Counted from the first letter of the stretch, positions 50,620-63,570 are shown. The stretch: DNA of 64,000 bases from Ostrinia nubilalis (GCF_963855985.1 NC_087112.1:6574501-6638500); one strand, 5' to 3'. The notes: a model not told the origin generated them from the sequence alone. Numbers and translations are program-made.

Positions 50620-51816
50620 TTAGCAAACTCAAAATCTAGCGTCCATAAACAGGCAATAAAATCCGTAAGAAAGAGTAAAGCATTAATTTAATTACAATTA
50701 ACACACTTGTACGCGACTGTACAAGTAAAGAACACGGCGCGTGCGCGTTCCTTGACAGTGATCACCGGCACTCATGCGCATCCCGCTGACCATTGCATGA
50801 ACGAGTGGCTAACACGTTTATGAAATTGTATGAACTTGGTATCGATTTAAGTGTTAACTGATCCGGTTTACAAGTCAGGTTAGATTCGATTAGCGGATCA
50901 TTTGTAATGTAGCAAAAGTATTTGGAACTGGCCGAAATAAGTAACTGCAGGGAAATTTATCTACGTTACTGGACCTTTCCTAACGCTATCAACTCCTGTT
51001 TTTACCAGTAAAACTTAATTCTTCGATGTGAAAACTATTCTAAATACTATAAAATGTTACAAAGTGTTTATTATTTTTGTGTAACCTAAACAACAGGAGA
51101 CCAACCTTATGTTAAATTCTTGTAAAGTACTTGAAGTAAGTACTTCACAGTAAAGGTTCGGTAGGAATCAGTAGGGCCGCTATCTCCACTGCATCTCGCC
51201 ATCGTGCACGCGGGCCGCACGCGTTGGTTTGGTCGAATCTTCACTTCTTTTATGAACCGTAGTATTAACTCTATAAACATTTTGATCCCATTTCTATTGA
51301 AAGAAAGAAAGAAAAATAGTTTATTTGTTTCAAACATTAATACGTTACATATCTAATCTACTAATCCTATGGTCCGAGCAAGCTTCCCACATAACTGGCC
51401 AAGATCGGTATTTTGATACACCGCACTATCTCAAACGGCTTTGTTTATGTGAAACTTTTGTCTTAAATAACTTTATTTTGACAAACACGACACTTGGACA
51501 CGTTATCGGACGTTATGTCGAAACTTCGGCAACTTTTGTAGTAAGAGAGAAATTTTTCAGTTGTATTTTTACTCAAGAGAAAAGATACTGATGAAAAATA
51601 TTTTTACTCTGCTACGTTGGATTCCAAAAATGAAAAAGTTTGATTGTCTATCATCAGTATTGTTAAAGCATTGAAGCCTGCAATCTGATTTGGTACTTGA
51701 TATAACAACAAAAACTTATGACGTCACTTGTTTGATAACAGAATTGACTAACTTTTGTTGTTCATTCGGAGAAGATGGGTCTTGAAGTTATTGGTTGTAC
51801 TTATGTCAAGCACATA

Positions 51817-52035
51817 ATCTAAATATATGACTCAAAGGTGACTGACTGACTGACTGACTGACTGACATAGTGATCTATCAACGCACAGCCCAAACCACTG
51901 GACGGATCGGGCTGAAATTTGGCATGCAGTTAGGTGTTATGACGTAGGCATCCGCTAAGAAAGGATTTTACGAAACTTTACCCCTAAGGGGGTAAAACGG
52001 GATCCACGCGTACGAAGTCGCGGGCGGCCGCTAGT
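51817..52035 (+). mobile_element. Helitron-like element with a GACT microsatellite
   Basis: It begins near TCTAAATATATGACTCAAAG, contains a (GACT)n tract, and ends TACGAAGTCGCGGGCGGCCG then CTAGT. Same family as 9464-9618. Confidence 0.6.
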
Positions 52036-53249
52036 TGAAGATTTCTTTTTTCTGCTTCGAGGGCACGTTTATATCTGACACCTGTACTTAAACATACATG
52101 TCAACCACATAATTGAAGAAATATTTGTTTTCTGTGATTCGAGGCACGTATAATACATTTATTGCTCATGAAAGTCTGACAAAACTACCCTGAGTTGTTA
52201 CCAGCCACATTATAGCTGAAATCTTTATTTGTATAATCATAGTAGATAAGAAGCTTCTTTCACTTCTGAAGAGAAATGTACTCATTAATATTTCTTAGCA
52301 GATCCTACAGAGAGGAATCGTGCCGTATGATTTAGCCTTACGCCATCTACCTTGCGGATAGGGTTGTCACATTAAAAACAACAAACTACTAAGAAGGATT
52401 TTTATAATGCTTACATATTTTAAATAAATTTTCTATAAAATAAATCACTGCCTTAGGTAGAATAGTTAGTATTTCCCCAGAAATAATGCTTTTAAATGGA
52501 CTAGTTAGATAATAGTTCAAAGAAAGTAGTTGTATGTGGAGACTTTAATATTAATATAATAGAAGATTCCTCTCTTTCAATACTGTTTTTAAATTTATTC
52601 AAATCTTTTAACTTGTTAAATCTTTTCTCTGAACCAACTAGGGTGACTCCAACATCAGCTACTTGCTTAGATTATATTCTGTAACTGCTTAGTGCTAGAG
52701 AAATCAATAATAAATTTTGTTAATTCTGATCATTGCGGTCAAATAGCGTCATTTCAACACCATTTTGTGCCATCGAGCAAGGAAATAGAATATAGACCAG
52801 TCACTGCATCCCAGAAAGACAAATTTAAATCTCAAATATCTAATAAGGTCCCACTTTTGCATTATTTTAACTGTAGTATAAATATTTTATATGAGCAATT
52901 ATTTGAATTAATTAAAAATGAGTTCAATAAAACTTTTCCTAAGAAAACAATTATTATTAAAAACAATAAAACTAAATTCAGTGACTGGGCTACAGTAGGT
53001 ATTTATATTAGTAGGAAAAAAATATTTGAATTATATGGTAGAAAAGCCTATAGTAGCGACCCGGACTTTATAGAATATGTAAAAAAATACTCAAAAGTTT
53101 TTAAACAAGTTTGTACTATGGCAAAATCTATTTACATACGTGACAAAATTAAAAACTCTGGCAACAAAATTAAAGCTACTTGGAATTGTATTAATAAAGA
53201 AACTTGTAGAATTATATCTCGGGATGACACATTCGCATTAAAAATTGAT

Positions 53250-53340
53250 AATAAGTATATTTTTTTTTTTTTTTTTTTTTTATCCACAACGAGGAAGCTC
53301 TTGACCTGTATCTCACCTGATGGTACATTAAATGCAATGA
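53250..53340 (-). mobile_element. SINE fragment inside the non-LTR element
   Basis: A run of T then ATCCACAACGAGGAAGCTCT and CTGTATCTCACCTGATGGTA, matching 57522-57600. The host reading frame resumes after it (GTAGCAAACGCATTCGAAGG). GATAA-type words on both sides suggest a target duplication. Confidence 0.7.
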
Positions 53341-54750
53341 TAAGGTAGCAAACGCATTCGAAGGTTACTTCTCAAATGTACCAATCATAACAACAAGCAA
53401 TCTTAATTCATGTTCATATCAGGCAATGTCTCTTCTCGAAGGTTGTGTTGATGTTTGCAATAGCCCATTAAAATTTAGACAAATAGACCCCATAGTTATT
53501 ATAAAAACTTTCAAAGAACTAAATATAAAAAAGACAGAGGATATATGGGGCATATCAACAGACATAATAAAACCCATCATTCCTCTTATAGCTCCCCATT
53601 TAGCTCATATCTTTAATGAATGTATTAACGAAGGTCAGTTCCCTACCCTGATGAAACATAGTAAAATCATACCATTATTTAAAGCAGGAGACAAAAGTGA
53701 CCCATCCAACTTTAGACCTATATCGATACTACCTGCGCTCAGTAAAATATTTGAAAAAATTATTTTCAATCAACTACTTTCTCATTTTAACTTAAATAAA
53801 CTGTTTCATGAAAAACAATATGGGTTCACAAAAGGGAAAAGTACGACCGATGCAGGGGTTGCTCTTATCAAACACATTTTCGATGCTTGGCAGGAGAAAA
53901 AAGATGCTATTGGTGTATTTTGTGACTTATCGAAGGCGTTTGACTGTGTTGATCATCAAACTCTGTTATTTAAGCTAGAACATTATGGCGTATCAGGCAA
54001 GGCCTTAAGCCTATTACACTCTTACCTCTCAGACAGATTACAAAAAGTAAATATTCACGGAACTAACTCTTCGGGCGCCCCCCTAAAAATGGGAGTGCCC
54101 CAAGGCTCAATACTGGGACCATTGCTCTTTCTGATTTATATAAATGATCTACCTTTTTATTCAAAGGACCTTTGTGAGATAGTATTATTTGCTGATGACA
54201 CTTCTTTAATTTTTAAAACTGACAGGCGTCAGGAAATATTTGACGACGTGAATAATGCTCTTTCCAAAGTATTAGACTGGTTTACAACTAATAATTTGCT
54301 ATTAAACGCAAAAAAAACTAAATGTTTAAAATTCACTATGCCTAATGTCAAACAAGTTAATGTTAATATTACAGTAAATAATGAACGCATTGAACTGATA
54401 AACTCTACTGTCTTTCTAGGTATTACCCTAGACTGTAAATTACAATGGGGCCCCCATATTGCTGCCTTGGCGGGAAGACTTAGTTCAGCTGCCTTTGCGG
54501 TGAGAAAGATCAGAAACTTGACTGATGTTGAAACAGCAAGGCTTGTATATTTTAGTTATTTTCATAGTATTATGTCTTATGGTCTTTTACTGTGGGGCTC
54601 AGCAGCAGACATAGAATCAATTTTCATTTTACAGAAAAGAGCTGTTCGGGCAATATACGGTCTTAAACCACGTGACTCGCTTAGAGAAGTTTTTAAAGAA
54701 ATCAATATATTGACTGTGGCTTCGCAATACATATTTGATAACATTATGTA

Positions 54751-55487
54751 CGAGGGTGGTCTGAAAAGTTTCCGACCTCAACGTGAAGATGGCAGCACAC
54801 ATCAATTAAAGTCAGGGAATGTAATTGTGCATCTTTTGACAGCAACACTTCAAAATTTCAGCCATTTTTGACGCGCGGTTTTTATTTGAAAGTCGTTTGA
54901 GTGAGTCGATGTGAGTATTTTTGTGAAAATGGAAAAAATCGAGTATCGAGCTGTCATAAAATATTTGTTTTTGAAAGGGAATACCCCTACGCAAATCAAA
55001 GATGAGTTAGATTCTGTGTACGGGGACTCTTCACCGTCATTTACCACAGTAAAATTTTGGGCTGCCGAATTTAAACGTGGCCGTAAGAGCTTGGGAGATG
55101 ATGAACGTTCGGGACGTCCAAAAACTGTAACTACTGACGATAACATCGCTAAAGTTCACCAAATGGTGTTAGACGACCGCCGAATTAAAGTGAGAGAGAT
55201 AGCAGAGGCAATGAAAATGTCCAAAGAACGTGTTTGTCACATATTAAATCAAGATTTAGGCATGAGAAAGCTGTCCGCGCGTTGGGTGCCGCGTTTGCTA
55301 ACGTCAGACCAACGACGTGTTCGAATGAACATTTCCAATGCTCTGTTGGCGCAGTTTAGGCGCAATAAATCCGAGTTTTGGCGCCGACTAATTACTGTAG
55401 ATGAGACTATGTAGAAAAATAAAAATAAATTTTAAGAAAAAAAATCTTGTATCTATGTTAGGTCGGAAACTTTTCAGACCACCCTCG
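54751..55487 (+). mobile_element. Mariner element, internally deleted
   Basis: 737 bp with inverted repeats CGAGGGTGGTCTGAAAAGTT / AACTTTTCAGACCACCCTCG and TA duplicated at both sides (54749-54750, 55488-55489). Full-length mariners are about 1.3 kb, so roughly half is missing. It interrupts the reverse transcriptase frame exactly; without it and one TA the flanking codons are in phase. Confidence 0.95.
54911..55414 (+). pseudogene. Truncated mariner transposase (DNA-binding half)
   Basis: 167 residues. Two helix-turn-helix parts are visible (KYLFLKGNTPTQIKDELDS; VREIAEAMKMSKERVCHILN) with the DDERSGRP linker between them. The frame ends ITVDETM, straight after the first catalytic Asp, so the second and third acidic residues are lost. 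It cannot catalyse transposition but could bind the inverted repeats. Nearest relatives are SETMAR-like mariner transposases. Confidence 0.9.
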
Positions 55488-56507
55488 TATGTCCGTAAAC
55501 ATATACATTTATTTACTAAGAAAAGTGACGTCCACTCATTTAACACGAGACATAAGAATAAACTTGCTGTTCCATCATTTAGGTTGCATAAGATAGGTAA
55601 TTCATTCTTGGGGAAATGTATTACCATATTTAACAAAATACCACACAACCTTGTCGAATCGCCAATAAACAAATTTAAGATACATATAAAAATACCCTTA
55701 TGTCCCAAAGGGTACTACAAGGTTCGAGACTATATTGATGACAAGGATGCGTGGTCAGTTCAGTCTGCACATATTTGATGTACTTAAATTTGACTATTCT
55801 TACCGTTAGATAATTCCTGGCAATAAGTGGTGACTGAGTTTGTTCCGGCGTTTCTTCTCAGCACTTGCCATATGTTTGTCTCGAAGCGCTGGTAGGGCCC
55901 AAAAGATAAGGAGACATGTAAAGTGCCCCATAAGGGCTACCTTTTCTTTTTTTATTATTTTCTATTGACGTTCATAAGTGCCACTTGTGGTCTAAACTGA
56001 ATAAATATTTTTGATTTTGATTTTGATTTTGATTTTGACTATAGACAGCTGATAACGTTTAACTCCAGTATTGTATTTTGAAATGTTACAGTCATACTAG
56101 ATTAGGTATAGCAAATCTATTCAGCCTGCTATAATAACACATCACGCACATTGATTGCCGGCGAGTGTCGTCGATGTTTTAAATTAATTTAAAACCTCCT
56201 GATAAACCGATAGATAACCCTAGCCGGAATCACGTCGGTCCACAGAGAAAGTTCGAGAAAGACATCAATTTGCGGAGTTAGCGATCCGCAAACTTATACT
56301 ATTGCAAAATGATAGTTACGAAACGTAAGAAAGCAGACCCCTTGGCTTTAGTACGATGTCTAGATGATTTGCTTTGACCGGTTCCTTATTACAAGAGTCA
56401 CGTATTGTAGCTTCAATAGCTTTAAAATTGAAAAAAAAAAAGAGAAATATCTTTCATTTGGCTCAGAAGTTTAGTAAACAACAACTGTTCAAATAAAGAA
56501 AACAATG

Positions 56508-56665
56508 CGTACCGGAAAACGCAGCGTGGGACGTCCACTCACAAGGTGGACCGACGACATCGCAACGGTGGCAGGAAGACGCTGGACGCTACGTACCAAA
56601 CGGGTAACATGGAAAGCATTGGGGGAGGCCTATGTTCAGCAGTGGACGTCCTATGGCTGAGATGA
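56508..56665 (+). mobile_element. RTE-like tail fragment
   Basis: The plus strand encodes GKRSVGRPLTRWTDDIATVA-like sequence and ends at CAGCAGTGGACGTCCTATGG. 5'-truncated. Confidence 0.65.
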
Positions 56666-56744
56666 TGAAAGAAAACATTGAAAAATGTAAGTGTGGCCAA
56701 ACAGGACTCTATTAGAAATGAGTCCCTAAAATAACAACAATAAT

Positions 56745-56830
56745 GACTGAGTGCTGCTTCTTCTCAGCACTGGCCTATATTAATGTCTCGAAGCAGTGGT
56801 AGGGTTGGGACTTGAGACAAGTAAAAATGC
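56745..56830 (+). mobile_element. 3' end fragment of the jockey/CR1-like family
   Basis: GCTGCTTCTTCTCAGCACTG and AATGTCTCGAAGCAGTGGTA match 55850-55895. Confidence 0.65.
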
Positions 56831-57521
56831 TCAATATTCGTGGCTGACATCCGTATTCACAAACGATACTTGCTTAAGAGACAGCAGTAAGGGCAAATCG
56901 AACGCACAGCGTTGAATAGAGCTCTGTGATTGATTCGTGTGCGACCCTGTGCGTCCACGCGCACTGTGAGACCTCATAGTAATGTTTGTGAATACGGGCG
57001 TGAGTATGCCACAACGCTGCACGTGCTGCTTCAGAATTTACCTTAGTTAATAAATCATTTATTAGTAACTCGAAACAGCTGGAAAACCAGCAGAAACACA
57101 ATTTGGAATTCGACTGCATTTGGCTGTGTGGGCGGAAATGGCGCTTCGTTATCGAAACTCCGGAGTTACATCCCAGCTTCGGGAATAACATGGAAAAAGG
57201 TACAGTATGACCACGTGAAAAAATTGTGAGGAGGAGGAAAAATGTGGGAAAGCGTGGGCCAAATTCTCCGTTTGTCTCTGGTGCTTAAGTGCTGCTACAG
57301 TAGGGACCAAATGACCTGATGAAGACGAGAACAGAAACATAATGATTCCTAGCAATATGATAATAATATGAATAAATAAAAGTCAAGTAGAAATAAAGGT
57401 GGTTAAAGAACAAATGATTGTTTCTGGTTAAAATTTCGTGGCCCTGGCATTGCACTATGTAAGTAACCAAAGTAGGAATATTCCAGAATGCATTTTTAGA
57501 TGACTCTACTTATGGGATTTT

Positions 57522-57600
57522 TTTAAACCACAACGAGGAAGCTCTGGCCTGTATCTCACCTGATGGTATCACATGTACGGTGATATCACACGTTTGCCTT
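57522..57600 (-). mobile_element. Copy of the same SINE fragment
   Basis: CCACAACGAGGAAGCTCTGG and CCTGTATCTCACCTGATGGT after a T-rich start. Confidence 0.65.
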
Positions 57601-58039
57601 TTAAATGGGGGTAGATTTGCTTGCCATGAAAAAAATGTGAGTACCTATGCACATGCACAAGCACAAGACACTAGCATTCTTATGCATGTACTCGTCAAAC
57701 TTATGTGGTGGGAAGTATTTGCCGCTTTGTGGTTCAGGAAGTTAGACTACTGACCAATTTTTATTTTGTAACGATGAGTTAGTTCTGCATATTGTAATGT
57801 TCGTGATCGTTAGTGTGCAGTTCCAAGAGCGGTTCTAATGCTCGCTGGGAAGTAAATAATGGATTTATTTAGGTTTGTATCCTTGATTTACTTGTTATAT
57901 CATTTTGTTACTTCCATTTTGTACTGCTCTGTTGGTTGGAGCACGGAATCTGGGAATGGCTTGATTATTTCCAGATACGCTAACTATAAGTATAGCGCTT
58001 ATCCAAAGGCTTCTTCTTTTCGTGTCGACAACAAACCTA

Positions 58040-58085
58040 CATAGTGTCAGCCCAAAACTCCGCCACAAGAGTGGCGTTGTCAGCA
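58040..58085. repeat. Short repeat also found at 290-345
   Basis: AGTGTCAGCCCAAAACTCCG and CACAAGAGTGGCGTTGTCA are the complement of sequence at 293-332. Confidence 0.8.
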
Positions 58086-58142
58086 GCACTCATCAAATCC
58101 TCCTGAGTGCAGTTGCTTGGGCACTCAGGGCACGACAGAGGC

Positions 58143-58322
58143 TTTTAACTGAGTCAGTGCCTGAGGTATGGAAGCGACACGGGAGGGTAACATTGACATA
58201 ATTATTATGACGTGGCAAAACATACAAATCTGAATGAGATCTGAAGTCTCGCTGACGTTTGGCCGTCACAAAAATACCCTCCCCGTGCCGTTCCCATTCA
58301 TCAGGCGCTGACTCAGTTAAAC
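58143..58322. mobile_element. MITE-like inverted repeat
   Basis: TTAACTGAGTCAG and CACGGGAGGGTA at the left, TACCCTCCCCGTG and CTGACTCAGTTAA at the right. Confidence 0.75.
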
Positions 58323-58980
58323 GCTAGGCAGCTGTAGTATTTTTACAGTTACGATCAATTTCGGCTTCATTACAAGTATCAAGACTTCTTATTCATAATT
58401 TACTAATATCAGAAGTCCATAGTGATGTTTTTATATTAAACCATCAGCATTCATGTTTACAGAACACGGATTTGTTATCTTTAATATTACGCATGCGCAC
58501 ACGTGTTACCGTTTCATCATGTGTTGTAATGTTAACAGAAGGTAAACAATAACTTACGTTTATGCTGACTGAGACGTGGATGGATGAGGAGTTCCGCAAG
58601 ATTATGCGAAACATTTTCTTACAACATGTCTATTTATGTCAGCGTCATATGGTCTGTTCTCTACATCATCACAATCATTAAGTCATTAAATCTCCACTGC
58701 AGGAGCAAGACCCTTTCAAATGGAGGATTTGACCTAAACTCCACATACTGGCCAGCTGGTTTGGTCTGGCTGGCTATCTCGTTTTAAGGTCATAATACAT
58801 GGATAGGACTTGGGCAGTTAGCAATCACAATAGCCCATTGTAATTAAGCTGCTATAAGTTTTTATGAGACTGCTCTTTTTGTAGGTAATCGGTACAATTG
58901 GTGAAAAATCGTTTGGACAGCAAATGTCATCCAAATACACCTATAGAATCGATGCTTGATCAAGTGACATTTTTTTCCAT

Positions 58981-59460
58981 TCATCCAAATGACGTCCACT
59001 GTTGGATAAAGGCCTCCTCCAAGGATTTCCACAAAGATCGAAAAATATGTATTAATCAGAGCAGAATCACAAAGCAAAGAAACAAGTTAATAAGTCCCAT
59101 TGAAGTTACTTTATAATATCTGCTACGAATCAAAAGCGAATTACCCGGGAAATGTTTCTTGGATTTCCAGAAACGATGTTCCAAAGTTTGAACTCAAACA
59201 ACAAAACAAGCCAACAGCGTAGTTCAAACTGAACGTTTCTCATCTATGCCATTTATTACTGTTGGCGAAGAGGGATATACCTCGCTGAAAGCGTAGCATG
59301 AATAGAACAGCCAAGACACTTCGCAAAAGCAATATATTGGATCCATCTAACCATGTTCATCATCGTCATTATTTCAGACACAAGACGTCGACAACTGTAC
59401 AATACGCCTTCCCTAGTGAAATGATTTCCAGGTTGACCGGTTGGTAGCGTTAAGCCTGAA
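58981..59460 (-). mobile_element. Two small RTE-like tail remnants
   Basis: ATGACGTCCACTGTTGGATA at 58990 and a weaker match near 59385-59460 resemble the tail's last bases in minus orientation. The sequence between them (59040-59380) shows no recognisable feature. Confidence 0.4.
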
Positions 59461-61523
59461 CCATGCTACAGCTTTAGTGGTCATTATCATGATTTTGCTG
59501 CTGGCCACACAATGATGGCATTCTACAATGAGTCTTGTTGTTCAAAATCAAAAAAGTGATATAGGTGTAAGTTTTCGAAAAAAAAAAACTCACTTTTATG
59601 TACACCTACTCAATAATTTGTAGTGTATGTAGTGAATTGGCTGTTTTTTCTGACTAAGGACAAACGCTCCGGAGACCGAACTACAATTTTAATTACATAC
59701 CAAATGTTTTCCGCAGCGGTCGTACCTTTTGCGATGTGCAAATAACAATTATTACATAAATAACAAACCACTAATTAGCCTTTGTAAATTAAAACAATAC
59801 GGGCGAAGTAATTTCGGAAAGTTTTATTATATTGGTAGCAGCAAGCGTGTGGCAGGGCAAGTATCCTTAGTATAGGAGTTAATTAGTTAATCATGCGATT
59901 ATAATAATTATTTATTGAGTGAACTAAGAAATAATGAAAGTACAAGTTAGCTTACCCTCAAGAGTAAGACAGGACATGGACATTATTTTTTTACAATAAC
60001 AAATAACGCGATACAATAACAACCAATATCGTCATGTTAACGTAACAGATTTGGCCCATAAACTCCGGTTCATTGAAAGGCTGACGTTCGACCAAATAGT
60101 AATTAACGACGGTATAAAATTTAACTGCTCGTTTAATTTCAGAGATAAAGCCCGCCAATTAGTACGTGAGCCCCGTGCACGTTGGAGCGCTGCCAAAAAT
60201 ACAGAATAATAAGGAAAGTAAACGCATTCCGTAAAACAATAATCTAATAGAAAAAGAGTCACTTAAAAATTAGGGATTGATGGTGAAAACGGGCAATAAG
60301 CAATTTGTTTGCACTGAATTGCTGTCTAAACTACGCCGAGATAAAACTTTTTCTACTAATAATATGTATGAGATAGCAAGCAGTTAAAATTGACAGACTA
60401 ATTGTTAAAGGTGCTCTTCACTTAAACACTTACTTACAATAAAAAAAACTCAAGAGCATTTTTGCGTGAGTGCTGTAAGTGTCACGCTAGGTATTTTTTT
60501 AAAACAAAATTCAATAAACAGAACATTACTTGCTTTCGTACTTCATATTTCCATGTGTTTGCAGAATCATATATTTTATTGTTAATTTTATGCTTAATAG
60601 ATGTTATGGATGTTTATCGCAGATTATATACTTTTTTTTTCGTAAATCTCGGAATGAGGTGGCTGTTCTATCTGAGCTGTGCCCATCTGATACCTCGTGT
60701 TACCTGTGGGATTAAGTAAGGTTTACACCTCGATGTTTAAGCTTCGTAACTGTAAACAGTCCGGAATAGTTAACACTGTCTTTATGTCTCTTGTGATTGT
60801 TTCCTAATGGTTAATTCCAGATTTTTTTTTCAAGATCTTAACCTTATAAAAATTTAATCGTTTACGAAGATACTCAATTTCAATATATCGGTTAAATTCA
60901 CGCACTTTTACTATCATTTTAAGGTAAAACTAAAAAAATAATGCATATCTTACCAAATGTACTGAAAAGACAGAGCGAAGCGATATTGGAAATAAAACTG
61001 CCATGAATCTACGTTGTCTAGGAGGCAGGCAACCGTTTTAAACCCTTTATTAGTCTATGATATAAATGTATAATCAATTATTCAAATAATTTCTCATTAA
61101 AACGCTCAATTGTTCGGAAAAATCTTCCAAGAAAGAGCAAAATGATCTTACTCTGAAGGAGTTACGGATCACCGCTTTTCCAAACAGATTTTATTTGTCA
61201 AATAGAGTGGGGAGATGAGGCCAGTCCTCCATTGAGCTGCATAGAGTTGATTAATGTGGCTGAATGCACCCGCCCGCTGCAGACGACCCAGTTCAGAGTA
61301 GTGTGGCCAGGGTTTAAGATTATGCAGGACATGGTCAAGTCTTTTAGTTGCGTGTGCGACCAATTAGGTGTCCAGCCTGTCCGGGTTTTGTTAGGCGTTT
61401 TAAACGTGGACAGATTTTTTAAATTATCCACTAGTTATCCAAAGAACAACAGTATAAAGTATTACTAACAGTATAACGAAAAATTTGTATTTTTGTGTTT
61501 GTTACGAATAACTCTAAAACTAC

Positions 61524-62142
61524 TATAGTCTTTTTCACGTAAGATGATCCGTATGACACTTCAAGGTTATCCATATTACGCATAATACATATATGCAGAA
61601 TATTTTTGAAAAAATATTTGTATTTTATTAGCAATATAATAAAAAAAAATAACTACTTGTTTTGAAATATATAGTAAAATCTGAGTCTATTGATTATATT
61701 TTAATTAAATACGATGTAAAAATATTTTTTATTTAATGTACGCAATGTGTGAAACGGAATAGATTTAGTGCTGGGGTATTTCTTGTATAATAAAATCGAT
61801 TATATCCGCGGTTCATTAATCGATTGCAGTGAATACTTAGTTATTAAAAACATAATTTAAAGAAACAGAACCAGTACTTTTTAGGAATCGTTTTTTTGAA
61901 CACGAACCATGAAATTTGAATATTATTATTATCAATAAAAAATTGTTACAATAATATTTGTAATTAAAAAAAAACATGTTTTTTGTTAAATAACACCTAT
62001 ACAAAATATTTCTTTAAAAGTAGGTTTTACTAACTCTTCGAAAAAAATCGATAGATAAATCGCTATGGTTTAGTAATGTGACATCTCTAAATCTTTCAAA
62101 CTCGAAACGTCATACGGATCATCTTAGGTGAAAAAGACTATA
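61524..62142. mobile_element. 619-bp TIR element
   Basis: TATAGTCTTTTTCACGTAAG with ATGATCCGTATGAC, mirrored at the right by GTCATACGGATCATCTTAGG with TGAAAAAGACTATA. AT-rich, no coding frame. Confidence 0.85.
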
Positions 62143-62265
62143 GATCGATTTCAAAAATTCTTTCACCGTTAGAATGTTACATTTATCCCTTAGTAACATA
62201 GGCTATAGCAGACCGATATTCCCACACGGGCAAAACCGCAGGAAAAAGCATTTTTTTTTCATATT

Positions 62266-62657
62266 ATGATGATTTCAGCTTCACCTGCCTCACATTGTAT
62301 CACTGGTACTGTTTTCCCTACTTCTCAGGTGCCCACTCTACATCCAAACCCTACTTTACATTTTTGGATTTTCTCTCCACATGTCCGGCTAAACTATCCG
62401 ATCTGTCCGGAGTGTCCGGCTTTTCAGCAGGACTTGGTAACCCCACATTTGAGCCCAGTGAAAAATTATTAAACTGGGCTAACTTTGCTTGCAAAAACAT
62501 GCCAACGTTGGATATTCGTTTTCGCTGCGTTTGCGGCTTATTATTAGAGTTGCTGCTACAGCAGAATGATTTGTTTGGGAAATGTACGCGACCCCAATAC
62601 AATTGCGGTCGCATAGGATATAATGATACTAATAAGGTGGACATCAATTTGAATTAG
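62266..62657. other. Open reading frames of unknown origin
   Basis: Both strands are open for about 100-120 codons here (plus 62295-62657; minus 62351-62647). I do not recognise either product and see no splice sites that join it to the IQSEC gene. The minus frame has a Ser/Lys-rich composition. It may be part of an old repeat. Confidence 0.3.
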
Positions 62658-62953
62658 TACGGTGCTTTTGTGTTAGCAGAGATAATGAAGCCATTGTGAT
62701 TTGATTTGAAACCTATATCTCTAGAGTCCCCAGGCTCTTTTTAATAATGATCGCACACGTTAAATTGTATGACAAATGCGTTGGAATAAATATGTCAATT
62801 ACCAATAATATTGTGCGGACTTGCACGGCTTAAGTTCTTCAAAACGTCTTATTTGGAATCTCGTACTGTGCTAGGCAATAAGGAAAACGGTGTTAGAGCT
62901 TTGTCACAGAAAACAGTGAAATAATAATTTGGATTTATGCGATTTATTAGAGA

Positions 62954-63166
62954 ACTAGCAGCGGCCGCCCACGACTTCGTACGCATGGATCCCGTTTTAC
63001 CCCCTTAGGAGTTGAATTTTACAAAATCCCGTCTTAGTGAGCACCTACGTCCTAAAAGGAAACCCCATGCAAAATTTGCGACTCCTAGCACTTGTAGTTT
63101 CTGAGATTTCGTGATGAGTGAGTCAGTCAGTCAGTCAGTGACCTTTCGCTTCTATAGATATAGATT
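62954..63166 (-). mobile_element. Helitron-like element, minus strand
   Basis: Reverse orientation: CTAGCAGCGGCCGCCCACGA at one end and TCTATAGATATAGA at the other, with an internal (GTCA)n tract. Confidence 0.6.
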
Positions 63167-63466
63167 TAGTGGATTTTTCATGTTTCAAAATACAGTAGGT
63201 AAGCTCTGTAGTACAGAGCCACATCGAAGTAGCCTTCAATATTCGAATACCGCTCCAATAAGTATTGCACGTAAATGTCATTTGCTGGAACAAATTAAAC
63301 CGACTGTTTATCAGTAATATCAGTATGCTACTTATTCATGTTTTCACTTACTAAGAAGTCGACCTTGGCAGTTAAAACACTGTAGTTACCGATAACACAA
63401 TTGAAAGGAGTTAAAACTGTTGTCTTTTACTTCGTTTTCAATATGAGTCTTATCATTCGTTCATTC

Positions 63467-63570
63467 GTTTCAGCCAAACAACTACCACTGCTGGACAAAG
63501 GCCTCCCTCATGGATTTCTATAACGACCGATCCTGCGCAGCCCGCATCCAGGTTCTTTTTGCGACCTTGA
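63467..63570 (-). mobile_element. RTE-like tail fragment
   Basis: CACTGCTGGACAAAGGCCTC and CTGCGCAGCCCGCATCCAGG match the family tail at 868-935. Confidence 0.6.

Larger units (their letters stand above)
49534..52514. other. Non-coding, repeats and a small CpG-rich patch
   Basis: MITEs, family A and a Helitron-like element are listed separately. 50735-50800 is CG-rich (GGCGCGTGCGCGTTCC) without an assigned role. Confidence 0.45.
52515..55778 (+). pseudogene. Non-LTR endonuclease/RT polyprotein, broken
   Basis: Pieces in order: endonuclease end (52515-52683, stop TAA), linker frame 52692-53249 (SDHCGQIASFQHHFVPSSKE), reverse transcriptase frame 53426-54750 with PISILPALSKIFEKI, KGKSTTDAGVALI, AFDCVDHQTLL, GVPQGSILGPLLFLIYINDL and the catalytic FADDTSL, and a C-terminal part 55490-55778 (KHIHLFTKKSDVHSFNTRHK). 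Breaks: a frame change near 52686, the SINE at 53250-53340, and the mariner at 54751. The reverse transcriptase core itself is undamaged. Confidence 0.9.
52515..56039 (+). mobile_element. 5'-truncated jockey/CR1-like non-LTR retrotransposon
   Basis: It starts within the endonuclease domain (VVVCGDFNIN at about 52525) and runs through the linker and reverse transcriptase to a C-terminal region, then a 3' UTR ending in repeated TTTTGA units (56009-56039). A SINE fragment (53250-53340) and a mariner (54751-55487) interrupt it. Several 3'-end fragments of the same family occur in the window (19170-19360, 42150-42270, 56745-56830). The clade between jockey and CR1 is not resolved. Confidence 0.88.

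Noticed and set aside
55388..55708. A 106-codon minus-strand frame across the mariner end
   Set aside because: Spans the mariner end and the antisense of the non-LTR element; chance frame.
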